Below, one piece after another: positions 32,311 through 43,432 of a stretch of 64,000 bases of DNA. Numbering within the stretch: position 1 is the first letter of the stretch; every line of letters begins with the position of its first letter. The stretch lies in the NCBI GenBank assembly GCA_017506865.1, contig JAFCMP010000063.1, positions 297,214 through 361,213 of the forward strand, in the 5' to 3' direction. The DNA comes from Tribonema minus (Eukaryota; Sar; Xanthophyceae; Tribonematales; Tribonemataceae). Under the pieces are notes generated by a model. It was not told where the DNA came from and made no database searches. It saw nothing but the letters and a program-made list of their open reading frames with translations. The translations under genes and the position numbers were made by a program.

Positions 32311-35300
32311 CCCTTGTTCCGGTATGCACTGCTAAAGTGCAGACACCCTGGGTCAATGACTGTGTCCGCCCGATACCCCGGTACCTTGAAGACGCTAGCG
32401 TCCTCATTGCGGACAATAGAGACATGGTGCTGTCTCAAGATGCGCTGTAGGCACCGCTTTTGGGCAGTGTGTGTCGCGTTGTGCCCCCGTATGTGCTGGC
32501 TGGGGCAGCTGATCGCATGCGTGGAGGTGGGGCTCACGTCACTGCACCGCCATGGGCACACCTCGCCCTGTATGCCCCACCCGTCTATAAAGATCGCAAC
32601 CAAAATCATCGTGGCTGCTGCCATACTGGACATGGGCGCTGCACCCGGGCGGTCATTGGCAGCGGGTGGCACGCTCATCCACACAATTGCCCCGGACGCA
32701 CGCTGGCTGCGCAGCTGCGCCAGGACCCGCGCGCTAGCCTGTTGGCGGCGGCGGCTGGTGTCACGCGAGTCACCAATAAGTGTAGCCTGCGTCGGCGTGC
32801 CCACGGCACCAGCCGAGGCAGCCTCTAGGTCCTTCACCAGGCAGTCCTCGTATTGACGTCGAAGAACATTTGAAAGGCCGGCTTGTAGTCCGTGCGTGAA
32901 GTGACCGCGCCGGCGGCGGGGCACTACCTTCCTGCAGATCTCGTCAGCATAGGCCTCCCAGTCGTCGTCGTCGTCCTCCTGCCCGCCGCTGCAGCTACTT
33001 TCTTCCGCGCTAGTTTGTGTTTCAGCGGGCGTGGAAGAGGCAGCCGCGGCAGCGGCTTGAGGGCCAGGTACGGTCGCCGCCGCAGCGGCCGCCTCGGCGC
33101 CAGGCACAATGCCGTGGGTGTGTGGAGCTGGCTCAGTGGTCCCCGTCTCCGTGACGGCAGTTGCGGCGTAGATCGCTTGCACCGCAGTGGGGAGCGTCGA
33201 CGCTGCGGCCGTCGTATCTGCTGCCCACTGTAGCAACGATGCTGGGAGCTGCTCGGCCACAGCTGTGCGTGATTTTTCGCCGCCATCAGCTGTCAGCGCT
33301 CGCGTAGAGCGTCGCACGGCCTCGATGATTGGCGGCAGTCCCTGGTCTTCGCGTATTGCGCATGAGTGCTGCGCGAACCAGGTGACTGCGCCGTGTTCGT
33401 CACTGCCGAGCCTCAGGGCCCCTGCTGCCACAGTGGCATGAATTATTGCAGGCCGCAGTGTTGTGCATGCCTGGGCCGTGTATGCGGCTGGTGCCAGTAG
33501 CCCCAAAAGCGGCATGCCCAGACCGCCTCGTCGCTCCGGCAACCGTGACGCCCGCAGTGGCACTGCGATGTCCGTGAGTTCTGGCGGGCTCAAGCGCGGC
33601 AATACCAGCACGCTGCCACTGCTGGCTTCCTCATTGTCACCAGCAGTGCAGGCGGCCAGCAGGTGTGACTTTATGACTGCCGCGGTAGCGCAGCCGTGCA
33701 GGTGCAGCATGCGTTCAAGCGTCCATGCACAGACCCCGTCAAATGCGTGCAGCCATGTCTCACTCAAAGCCGTGTCAACGACCCGAGCTAAGAAGCCCAT
33801 GCGCTTCGTCAGTGACCTGCGCAGAATGAACTGTGCTGCCTGTAGGTGATGCCGCGCCATTCCAGCTAGCTGCCACGACAATCGCCATGTCCCTGCGTCA
33901 ACAAGAGGCTTGCTCATGGCAGCATGCACATAGGCTGGATGCCCTACCGGTACCCCGACCGACGTAAAGCCCTGACTGGATTCTGGCATGGTGGCGTCCA
34001 CAAACGGTATGTCAAGGGCGCGCAGGCGTGCTCTAGCCGCTTCATCAAACACTGTGCCGCGCATGGCGATGGCCAGCGACTTGTCTGGTCGAACGCGTAG
34101 GCCCCCTGCCGCAAGCCGACGGATCACCTCTGCCACCCCAGCGGCCGCTGCATCGTCGAAGTAGGCAGCTTGCAGCACGTTGAGGTCATCCAGGAAAGCG
34201 CAGTGCGGGGCTGGCGGTTCCGCTGTGCTGTGGCCGTAGGCCGGCATACTGCCGGGCGTCGCATTCACTCCATCAGGGTAGAAGAGCAGGAAGGCCGCTG
34301 CCACTGCAAAGTACAGCGGCCCTAGAGGGTCCCCTTGCTGGCACCCTAGGTGGGAGCAGATAATGCGAGCTTCACCGTTCACCTCCACTCGCATCTCTGG
34401 GGCAGTGTCACCACAGTATACGGACTCAAAGTGCGGGAGCAGCTCCGGACAGAAGAGCATAAGTCCCCGCACAATGGCGGCGCGATCCACACTGTTAAAT
34501 GCGTTCTCACAGTCCAGCTGGATTGTGGTGCCATACAGCTCGTGCCACACGCGCGCGCGCGCTGCCACATGCTCGACGCCAGACCGGTATCCTACGCCAA
34601 ACTGCGACATGGAGGCCAGCAGCCCCGATATTTTGCCCTTGACACTCCGTGCCGCTGTGGACCCGAGGAGGCTGCGCCAGACACTGGAGCAGGCGATCGG
34701 ACGCCGCTTCTGTCCTATGCCTGAGAGGGCCGCGGCGCGGAGAAGCCGTTGCGATTGCTCCGGCAGCAGTTCGGGCTCAACAAGCAGCGTCGTGAACACC
34801 TTGGCCAGGTGATGGGCGAATGCCGGTCCCATCACATCCGATCCTGAATCACCAGCTAGTCCTGGCGAGGCACTGCCCACGGGGCGGGTGGCTGCTTTCA
34901 CTGGTGCACCAGGCCCAGCGGCCATCAAGAGGTGTTCATAGCGTAGGCCGTCCAGCTCTCCTGCCTTCCCCGCCCCTGCTGCGGACAAGGTCGACAGTAT
35001 GTCTGTCGCCTCCACCTCGAGGCGCCGTCCGGCTGCGCTGGCAGCATCCTCAGGCCTATCGCTGCGATCATGCGCCTGACCCGATTCGAAGACGAGACTG
35101 CCGCTGCCAGCGGGCCCGGCGGTCGTTGCCACCCCTGCGCCGTGCAAGCAGTGCCGCCGGGCGTTGCGTACCAGGCCGCGCACTTGCTCCATTGGCGTAT
35201 CGACTACCCCGGGCCGGGTGCCAGTTTCAGGGTGCTTTGCTGCCAGCACCTGTGCCGTGACCTCGTCTGCTGGGGCGCATGCTTCACGCGCCTCTAGTCG

Positions 35301-36259
35301 TGCGGCAGCCAGGCCTACCCCCCGTCGCTTGCCTGAGAGGGCAGCGCATGCTGTTTGCTGCCTAGAGTCAGCCCCCGTCCAGTCGGCATCGAAGTTCGTT
35401 TGTGCCGACGCCGTAGCTGCGTTGTTTGGTTTGGGGGCCCGCAGCGCCGCTGCTGCTGACAGCGTCTTTCTCAGTAGCTCCGCAAAGTCGCCAGACAGCA
35501 ACGCTGCCAGCCGGGCCGCAGGCGGCATACCGGTTCCCTCCGGTTGCCTACCAAAGGCCATTGCTGCTAGCAGGTGCAGCAGCCTGTAGCCGCGCTGCAC
35601 TAGAGTCTGAGAAACCTGATGAGCAAACACGCCGGCACCATGGTGGAGGCGCACCCGTGCCGCCTCACGTGCACTGTCTGTGGCGTCCGCCAGTAGTCGT
35701 GTGGCGTGCTCCACTAGCCGTGCCCACTGGGTGCACTGCAGCTGAGTGCGGAAGGGGTTGGCAGTCGTGGTGAACCGTAGCAGCAGTACATCCGCCTCAT
35801 TGGTCTGGTCAAGTGCGTGGACGACCGAGGGCGTCGAGAGGTCCCAAGCCAGGGATGCTCGTGCCTGGGGCTTTGAGGGCCTGCCACTGGTGGTGGTGGT
35901 CGGGGGGGGCGGTGACGCGGCATCGTCCGGCGGGTCCAAGTCCATGTCCGCCCACCCCACGGCCGTCCCGTGGGAGGGGCTGCTGTCCTGCAGCCTTAGG
36001 CTGTTAGACTGAGTGCGGCTGCCGGCGCTGCCAGGCGGTGCCGCAGCAGCTGCCGTTCGGCGCCGGCGTTGCGCGCCGGTTGCCGTGGCCGCCGGGCGTT
36101 TCTTGCTGGACTTTGAGTTGGCAGCGCCACTAGCCGGCACCGCCGGTGGCTTTGGAGGTGTCGCTGCGGCAGCCCCCGCCGCCGCGGCCGCGCGGTCGCT
36201 ACCCGCACCCCCGCCCTCGGACTGGCCCGGGGGTACTGCCGGGCGTGCGCGCGTGGAGT
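32302..36259 (-). mobile_element. E2 retrotransposon, 5' half: RT polyprotein, 5'-truncated
   Basis: One open frame runs on the minus strand from the truncated 5' end (36259) to the MULE insertion. It corresponds to E1 from about 8097 to 12047 and is nearly identical to it, but lacks the E1 deletion at 8690, so the pre-RT region and RT are continuous. RT motifs are the same: QLDCENAFNSVDRA, GCQQGDPLGPLYF, CAFLDDLNVL. The OTU and zinc-finger part is missing because of 5' truncation. The ORF caller extends the frame to 36302 and 31929, but those ends lie in flanking DNA and in the MULE. Including the 3' half the copy is 4,454 bp long. Confidence 0.93.
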
Positions 36260-36269
36260 AATAAAGTAC
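36260..36269. repeat. E2 target-site duplication, right copy (AATAAAGTAC)
   Basis: It is identical to 21277-21286. Together they show that the whole 15-kb nest arose at one site. Confidence 0.85.
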
Positions 36270-36540
36270 ACTACAAACTTGCCACTTTGGCAATCGGGTC
36301 ATTTGGTAGCATTGGGGCGCAGGGGCGGAAGCTGCTGGAGGCTGTGGCGACGGAGTATGCCATCAGGATGTCAGTGCCCGGAGGAGCGCGCCCTAAAGCT
36401 CTTAAGGGCATCGCCCTGGCGCGCTTACGCTCGGCACTGTCGGCAGCGCTCCACATGGTGTATTCCGGCCGTGTCATGACACACATGGCAAAATCCAGGG
36501 GGGGGGGCACATGAAGGAGGACGTAGGTGTGGTGGTGTGC
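36270..36540 (+). pseudogene. E3-family endonuclease fragment (5'-truncated)
   Basis: It matches the last 85 or so codons of E3 on the plus strand (YKLATLAIGSFGSIG, GRKLLEAVATEYA, ALKGIALARLRSALSAALHM). It starts right at the E2 target site. The 3' sequence after GAGGACGTAGG differs from E3, so it belongs to a related subfamily. The pre-insertion sequence had AAGTAC just before its 5' end, and AAGTAC also occurs at about 36770, a possible but unproven duplication. Confidence 0.8.
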
Positions 36541-38691
36541 CAACCACAGAGGGTGAAAGTGTGTGAGACCCCGTCTCAACCTTGACTTGAAACAGCCGGA
36601 AATGCCCACTGCCTGGTGCCGTGGGAGGTGGACCGGAGCGCCCTCCCCAAGTGCAATATCACCCTGATATGCAAGCGTGGCTAAACAGGTAGAAGCAGAA
36701 GAAGCTGTGCCATGTTGAAGGTTAAAGTCGTGTCTGATTACTAAGCCCTACAGCGTTCCCGCACACAGTTGAAGTACGACCCAAGGGGAAACCCTCTTTT
36801 TAGGTTGAACTAGCCAGATAAGGGGGCCGCTTTACGACATACGCCCCCATCCATCGACTCCCAGACGCATGGATCAAAGAAAAGCGGCCAGTCAAATAAC
36901 AACACTGTGCGCCGTGCATGCAAGTCAAATAATTTCGCAACAGCTTCTTAGCAGATTTCACAGGCATAAAGTTCCTGGAGTTGAGGTTATCACATGATAA
37001 ACAGGCAACAATCAGCACATTTCAGGTTAGCTGGCCCCTCTTTAAGACGCTGTTAGAAACCAGGAAGTCAGGCGTGCCACGCCACTGTCTGCTCGGGGAC
37101 TGATATTATTTTCTAAAGGGGTGTGTGATCAACGTAACGAGCAGTCCCTCTCCAGGGCACTCGCGACCGATCTGGTAGCGCCTCCTCACAACATCACCCC
37201 CGAAAATGGGAGCACCTGAGCGCCACTACCAGGCGGACGGGGTCACACATTAAGGTGCCACTGCCGCATCACACGGGAGCATATATATATCTAATACCAC
37301 CGTAATGCCATTCCGAGGACCCACGGCACAGCTGGCCATGAGAACAATTTCAGGCACGACGGACTGTCACCTGAGCCTGCCTTATTTTTTTTTTTTTTTT
37401 TTTTTTTTGGCTGACTGGAGATGATGACAGGCAGACGGGAGGCGCCCATGAACCCAATCACGGTTGCTCGCTGCTGCAGTAATTTTGGTTGGAGTAGTTT
37501 GGAGTAGGTAGGGAATTTTTTGAACTTCAAGTGGGTGGCACTATGACGACCTTGAATCATTTTGGTCTATGTATGGGGCTGGCAGTTCATCTATGTCCAC
37601 ATGTGACCCACCTACCACGCAGAGGTATCGCCTCACAGGACTGGACTTGAACCCAGGTGGCCTGCTACACATCCACATCGTTACTGCTACGTCATTGATG
37701 TGATCAGCAGCAAAATCAATAGGGGAACACTGCGGAAATTCTACTATACCGCGATGGCCTGATTTCGTCCGCAGGCAACGCGACACTTCAACTTCGCGTG
37801 TACTGTGCTAGCGCCTATACGCACGTCCAGGGCCTGATGGCCTCACCAGCTGCCGCAGCGGGCATGCGGTACTCCCAGTATGCTTGCCCTCCTCCCGGGT
37901 ATGCCCATCGTCCGCAACGGCCATTGCCGCATTTCTTGAAACTTGAACGAACTTGGCCCGCCCGCCTCGCGCCTTGAATCTTGAAGTTCAAGTTCTTGTG
38001 CCCTGACTCATCCAACATCTGAGGCATGCAATTCAGGAAAGGCGCCCTTACGGGCTGTGGGATAAGCACCAATGTGGGACCCACGCCATACAATTGAAAT
38101 TTTTGAGTTGAGAGCGCGTCATCCTGTGCTCAAAATAACAGTGAGGTGAGTTGTCATGCTTGTTATCACGAGCTCCCGTCGATGAAGGTGAGCACTCGCG
38201 CTGCAGCGGCAGGAGGGTGCCAGAATGTGCCTACACGCTCTGTAAGGAAAGATAATAATGGTGGAGCGTGTAGATGAGATTGGTGAAATGCTTGTCGCCC
38301 CTTGCTGCCCTTCCTCGATAGCGTCCGGCAAAATCCTGCAATTGCGCAATCAGCTCATCTGCCAATCTTAACTTTCAACTGCCAGAGTGCCTGCCGCACG
38401 TGAGCGGACAGCACACGAACAACAAGGTGCTGTAGTCTGCGCCACTGAGCTGCACATTCTTTGGACCAATCCCTACCCCTGTTCTTAACCTTACTCAACC
38501 TTAGGTGTGTGGGATGCTCCTTGCGCAACCCAAGCCGTCCAGGCCTCCCCTAGGCACCCTGGGCTGATGCATGGGCCTAATTCACGGCTACCACATCTTG
38601 TCTACCAGACCACAACCTGCGCGGCGCCTGCGCCAATCCTGACGTCTTAACCACCAGTGCCCCTTGCATATTCTGTTGCAGGCCTCTGGTG
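36541..38691. other. Region without a recognisable gene; poly-T tract
   Basis: There is a 24-base T run at 37385-37408. Several small ORFs have no family likeness. A MATE gene's earlier exons would be expected upstream of 38936 on the plus strand, but I could not identify them here. Confidence 0.45.
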
Positions 38692-38728
38692 CGTGGGCGT
38701 GCTGAGCGGCTACCTAGCCTTCACCATG
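38692..38728 (+). pseudogene. Partial duplicate of the MATE last exon
   Basis: TGCAG/GCCTCTGGTGCGTGGGCGTGCTGAGCGGCTACCTA repeats, with few changes, the start of the exon at 38936, including its splice acceptor. Similarity stops after about 40 bases. Confidence 0.65.
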
Positions 38729-38935
38729 CTGACGCAGGGCAACCGCCATCATTGACCTCGTTGATCCCCTCACAATATTCTGCCTGACGCTGAGGTAGCG
38801 CCTTCTAGCGTGCAGGCCTTCGGTCTACCAGCACGCAATAAACTCAAGCATGGCAGCCGGCTGTGACACTCACAAAACCAACTTGCAACTTAACACGCCT
38901 ACTGTCGTACGCTGCAACTTCTCAGGCCTTTGGTG

Positions 38936-39290
38936 CGTGGACGTGCTGAGCGGCTACCTACTAGGCTTCCGCGCCGGCTACGCGCTGCGCGGCCTGTGGA
39001 TGGGCGTCATCGCGGGCGTCGCCACCACAGCAGTGCTCAACCTCACCGAGCTTCCACGCATAGACTGGCCCAAAGAAGCGCGCCTAGCGCTAGCGCGCAC
39101 CGACGACTCCGCCGCCGCCGCCGAAATCTGGTCCCTTGCCATGCGCCGAGTGCTGTCACATCAGCGATCGCTGAAGGACCTGCGGCCGTCGCCGGCGCTG
39201 CTGCCAGCGCAGCAGCAGCGCTCAGAGAAGTATCTGCTGTCGCAGCGCGCGAGCGCTTTTTCAGCCGTGGCGGCGGCGGCGGCCGCGTAG
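38936..39290 (+). CDS. MATE-family transporter, C-terminal exon
   Basis: The exon starts after acceptor TTCTCAG and ends with TAG at 39288-39290. The sequence LLGFRAGYALRGLWMGVIAG followed by RIDWPKEARLALAR has the spacing typical of the last membrane helices and C-terminal tail of MATE (multidrug and toxin extrusion) cation/drug antiporters. The tail then becomes Ser/Gln- and Ala-rich, ending in poly-Ala. The Met at 38850 is upstream of the acceptor and is not the start. No other MATE exon is recognisable in the 2 kb upstream, so this is either a gene with long introns and unseen exons, or a displaced gene fragment. Confidence 0.6.
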
Positions 39291-42200
39291 GACGACACGT
39301 CGCTGCTGCTGCTGTCGTCATGGCAGCCGCGGCGGCGGCGGCGACAGCAGTGGCAGCAGCTGCAAAGAGGACTCGCCACCACTGCTGCTGTCATACGAGC
39401 AGCGGCCGCCGCGGCAGCAGCGAATGCTTTGTTGGAATGCTCAGTTCATTGCGAGTGCTGCCACACTGGGCGTTGCAGCATGGCTCAGCACCGGTGTTGC
39501 TGCATTCAGCTAGTGGTGAGCACTGCACCCCCCCCCCCCCCCCTCGCATCCCTCGCAGTCGTACCGACAAGTACGCATATGCCTGCCATTGCCCGGAGTC
39601 CATGTGTCGCTGCAGATCAGGAGCGCGCTCCTGTGCGCAGGGGCTGCGTTGACAGGTGAACGCATATGGTTCGTAGATGCCAGCCAATTGCTCATTGTTA
39701 GGGTCAGGACACACGCCTCAGCTTTAGCAATGCGGACATCTTTGTTGGTGACAGGCGTGGCTCACGTCGTCGATTTGCCGCGTGACTTTATCATTAGAAT
39801 GCTGAAGGTGTTGCTGCCTGCTGCTGCAGGCATGCACAAGGTGTGCTTATCGCCTGCTGCTGCGGGTCGAATGCCGCATTTTCTTTCTTTCTGTATTGGA
39901 GCAGAGCGGCAAACCTCAACAGGTCAAAGCTTACCGCCGCCGCTGCAACTTAGAGACGGCGCCGGTCGTCGACCCACCTTTGATTTGTGTTGCTGCGTTT
40001 ACATCGTAGCAGCTTTACCAGTCATACTGCTTGCCAACAGCATTCCTACTATAGAGGTGAGGTACTTCGGCCTTCCTCAAGTTTTTGAGGCACCAGCAAA
40101 GGCTGATGCATTCTGGGCAAGGCTGGCAGTGCGCACTAATGGTGCACTTATTTCTGTGTGCACGTGATCTCCACAGCTGTTACTGATAGTTTTCGCCTGG
40201 CAGCGGGGTTTTGGGGTCAGCCTTCATGCTGGCATGCGTTCCTGGCTCTCCAGGCTTAGTTTGGTAAATGTTATGTTGAGGACTTCCTGCATGGCGCGCA
40301 ATATGATGCCGATAGCAAGTTCTCAGGGTTGTAAAGTTGCTCTTACCTGGACACGCTACTGTTTACCTCGCAGTTTGCCATCATGCATCGCTGGCACAGT
40401 GACACACGTGTCACCATCGTTGTCGGCGAGGGGTTTTCAGGCGGGGAGCCTTTCTTAGACATCCCGCGCGTGCGTGGGTTCTTGGACTGTTCTGGCCATT
40501 TTTGCATAGGGATGCACATTGTTGAACTTTCAACGTGAACTTTAAGTTCAAGACTTGAAGTCCACTTGAAGTATTTGGTTTTTTTAATGCGAATTCGGTG
40601 TTGAGACCTCGAAGCACTGCACATTCAGGCGCGCCGAGTTGTGGGACAGGGAGCGCCGCAGCTGATTAGCTTATTTTGACGGCATTGGCCGTGTATAACA
40701 CAGACAGCACAAGAAAACGACCCAAGTGAAGTGTCAAAACCTCAAGTGGCAATGTCACAGCGACACGCTTGCTAACGTACAGGCCACTAGAGTGGCTCAG
40801 CGCGTGCTGCTGCGTCGCAACAGCAAGGAACCTGACTCTTTTGCACAAGGCGTGCCCATGCGAAGCCAGAGAGCCAGTGGGAGCACCAGAGCACACCTCC
40901 CGGACCTGCGGAGGTGCCGGCTCGCTGGGCTAAATTCTCGGGATTGGGTATAAGTTTAGGGGTATAAGTTTAGAGGTAAAGCGGTTTGGCGGCTGTCAGG
41001 AGCAGAAAGGATGTGGCAGCCGCCAAATGTCCGTCGGAAGCAGATGGCAGGTAAGGCACACCACGGTGGTGATGACACATGTGATCACAAGGCACGAGTG
41101 GTGCTGAGACACAGGCTGCAGCTCTTGAGTACATGTGTGGTGCTTCATATGTGTGTTTCAAGCCTTAGCGCTGCTCAAGGTAACAGGATGCAGCAGACCG
41201 GCTGGCCTGTCAGCGGCTTTTAGTCATCATACACCTACAGCCCAAGAAACTGCACAGGATATTATATGCACATCAGATCTGGTCAACTCGGGCCGTGACA
41301 GACGCGCCGACCGCCAGTTGGGAGATCATGATAGGAACCACATATATACTGTACTTCATGGTCTTAATTACGACAGTCAGATTGGCGGCTTGATGGATGA
41401 AGTGCATGCAGTCCAGGTTGAAGCGACTACTTGACAGATGCAGTGCAAGATGCAGTATCGGCGCACCACGTCATGATCACGGTGCAGGTGGTGGTGTTTC
41501 AGTGGTGTGGTGGTAGTAGTTGCGCTGGTGGCACAGCAGCGATGGTCGACGTCTTCTACACAACCTGGGCTTTGGCTTGGTGGCGATGACAGTATATTTG
41601 ACCTTTGATGATATGCTGTATGGTCATCTGGAGCACAGTGCGCTGGTGCAGGAGCTGCTGTATATATCCACGAATGGTGATGATCTCTGTGAACATGGAT
41701 TGCAGTCATTACATGACTGTGCCAGGAAGTGTGGCACACGATGAGTTGAGTTGATGCTCAGCGGCGCTCTTCAGATCCCATGCGGAAATTCAAAAGGGCA
41801 CTTCAAATTTTTTCCATGACTCAATACGCTTTGTTATGTTGGTATTGCGTATGATCGTGTTTGTTCCGCATTCTTTGTCAATGGGGCAAAGTGCCTCAAC
41901 TCAAAGCTTCATATGTTGCTGTACTTCTAGTCGAAGTTCTAGATGATAACATCTCGCTTGTGATGTCACATGCCGTCACGTATTACTTGGTATTTGACAC
42001 ACAGCGTTACGTCTTGTGCCACATATTGGAAATTTTGTTTTCTTTCGTGCATCATTGCAAAGCGTCATTTTGTCTATACCCCTTTCCACCTCAGGCTGGC
42101 ATAGGTGTCTCGACCTGTACACGTTGCATTCATGCCAAGTTTGTTCAAAACAGAACGCTTGAAATGCACCATACTATGTCATGCTGGATTAGGCCCTTTT

Positions 42201-42382
42201 CAGACACGCATCAGTATCAGGCAGCCTGCGGCAAAATGCTTTGAGCGCAGCTTACTCAGGCCCGCCCCCGGTAGGGGGGGGGGCTTAACCAGTGGACCAC
42301 TGAAGACCCCGAGCCAGCCCACTTGCAACAGGAATACCCAGAGTGGGACTAGCTTGTATACCGTAATTTTTTTTTCAAAGAT
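39291..42382. other. Probable MATE 3' UTR, then region without a recognisable gene
   Basis: A GCN/CAG-rich stretch follows the stop (39300-39430), a run of 14 C lies near 39530, and TGTAA (chlorophyte-type polyadenylation signal) occurs at 40330-40334. The 192-codon ORF at 39589-40167 resembles no family. The rest to 42382 has only short ORFs. Confidence 0.4.
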
Positions 42383-42468
42383 CTGCTTTGTTCACGCCGC
42401 TGCTCACTTGGACTGGCACAATCGTCTGCTTTGTTCACGCCGCTGCTCACTTGGACTGGCACAATCGT
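42383..42468. repeat. Exact 43-bp tandem duplication
   Basis: CTGCTTTGTTCACGCCGCTG... of 43 bases is present twice back to back (42383-42425, 42426-42468). Looser duplication is also seen between 42160-42260 and 42520-42630 (CTTTGAGCGCAGCT and neighbouring phrases). Confidence 0.9.
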
Positions 42469-43000
42469 CTCATCCTGTCGTGTTTCACTCATGCTGACTG
42501 CATGTAGTTTCGACGCTTGGAAATTCAATGCACCATACTGTCATGCTGGATTGAGCGCTTTTCGAGCACACACCGGTGGGCCAGCATCATGTTGAGGTGC
42601 ACTGTGGCAACACTCTTTGAGCGCAGCTCACCTGTCCCGCTCTTACAATGCGGCCGCGCCCTGTAGTGGTGCCGCAAAGCGCCAGCAATCAGCGAGAGCC
42701 AGGTGCATGCACTCAGAGCCCATGGGCGCGTCACAGGTGCGTGCAGCGTGCTGAGCACTGCAGCAGTACTTTCAGCAATTCTGACACCTGGCCAGCCCAC
42801 CATATGGTATCACAAGCAGAACCAGAGGTCACCACAGCAGGAGAAGGCCAACGAAGGCATATCACAGCAGACATACTGTTACTGTTGCAATGACATGTGC
42901 AGGTTAGCTGATCATCAGTAATCCAACAATTTTTAAAAGCCAAGACAGCTTCAAAGTACTAACATCAATTACTACCGTCGAATGAAAAAGATTTTGAAAA
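42469..43000. other. Probable 3' flank of the minus-strand membrane-protein gene
   Basis: No gene is supported. It lies just past the apparent C-terminus of the large minus-strand gene, so part of it may be that gene's 3' UTR. Confidence 0.3.
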
Positions 43001-43432
43001 TCAAGTAGGCATCAATGCCTCTGTCAAGTGGTGCCCTGCTCCTAAGGGTGTCGTGGCTAGCTGTGGTGGCACTCCACGTCTGGCGAGGGACTTGATCCTC
43101 GTCGAGCACTGTCTGTACGGCAATATCTGAATCAGAACTCGAGTAAGTAGTAGCCCCATAAAAGCTGCTGACCACCGCGCACCAATGAGAACGACGCTAA
43201 GCACTATGAGCAGAGCTCCAATAATCACCTGCGACTGCCCGTTGTCAGAAGATGCGTCAACTTTTAGCAGCAGAGCATTGAAGCTTGATAAAAAGACGAT
43301 CAGCGCGCCCAGGAAGTACTGATAGTGCCTAGCCCGCTGCCGGTATGGCTGTACAGCCAGAAATGACACAACTGCAACAAAAGTCAGGAGCACGGAGACG
43401 GCCGCCTGGCCAGCTGTTCCTGGCATGATGAA
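43001..43432 (-). CDS. Membrane-protein gene, last exon
   Basis: Acceptor TGCTTCAG, then FIMPGTAGQAAVSVLLTFVA, VQPYRQRARHYQYFLGALIV and NALLLKVDASS. This is the closing part of the membrane domain of the family, with three hydrophobic spans. It picks up where GFLV ends at 49362. The stop is at 43001-43003. Confidence 0.65.
   Translation of the reverse strand, partial: FIMPGTAGQAAVSVLLTFVAVVSFLAVQPYRQRARHYQYFLGALIVFLSSFNALLLKVDASSDNGQSQVIIGALLIVLSVVLIGARWSAAFMGLLLTRVLIQILPYRQCSTRIKSLARRGVPPQLATTPLGAGHHLTEALMPT

Noticed and set aside
31929-36302. A 1457-residue protein taken as one native ORF
   Set aside because: Its first codons lie in flanking DNA beyond the target duplication, and its last 120 or so residues are MULE sequence. 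Only 32302-36259 is retroelement.
39589-40167. 192-codon plus-strand ORF after the MATE exon
   Set aside because: No domain, mixed composition, no splice context; more likely 3' UTR of the MATE gene.
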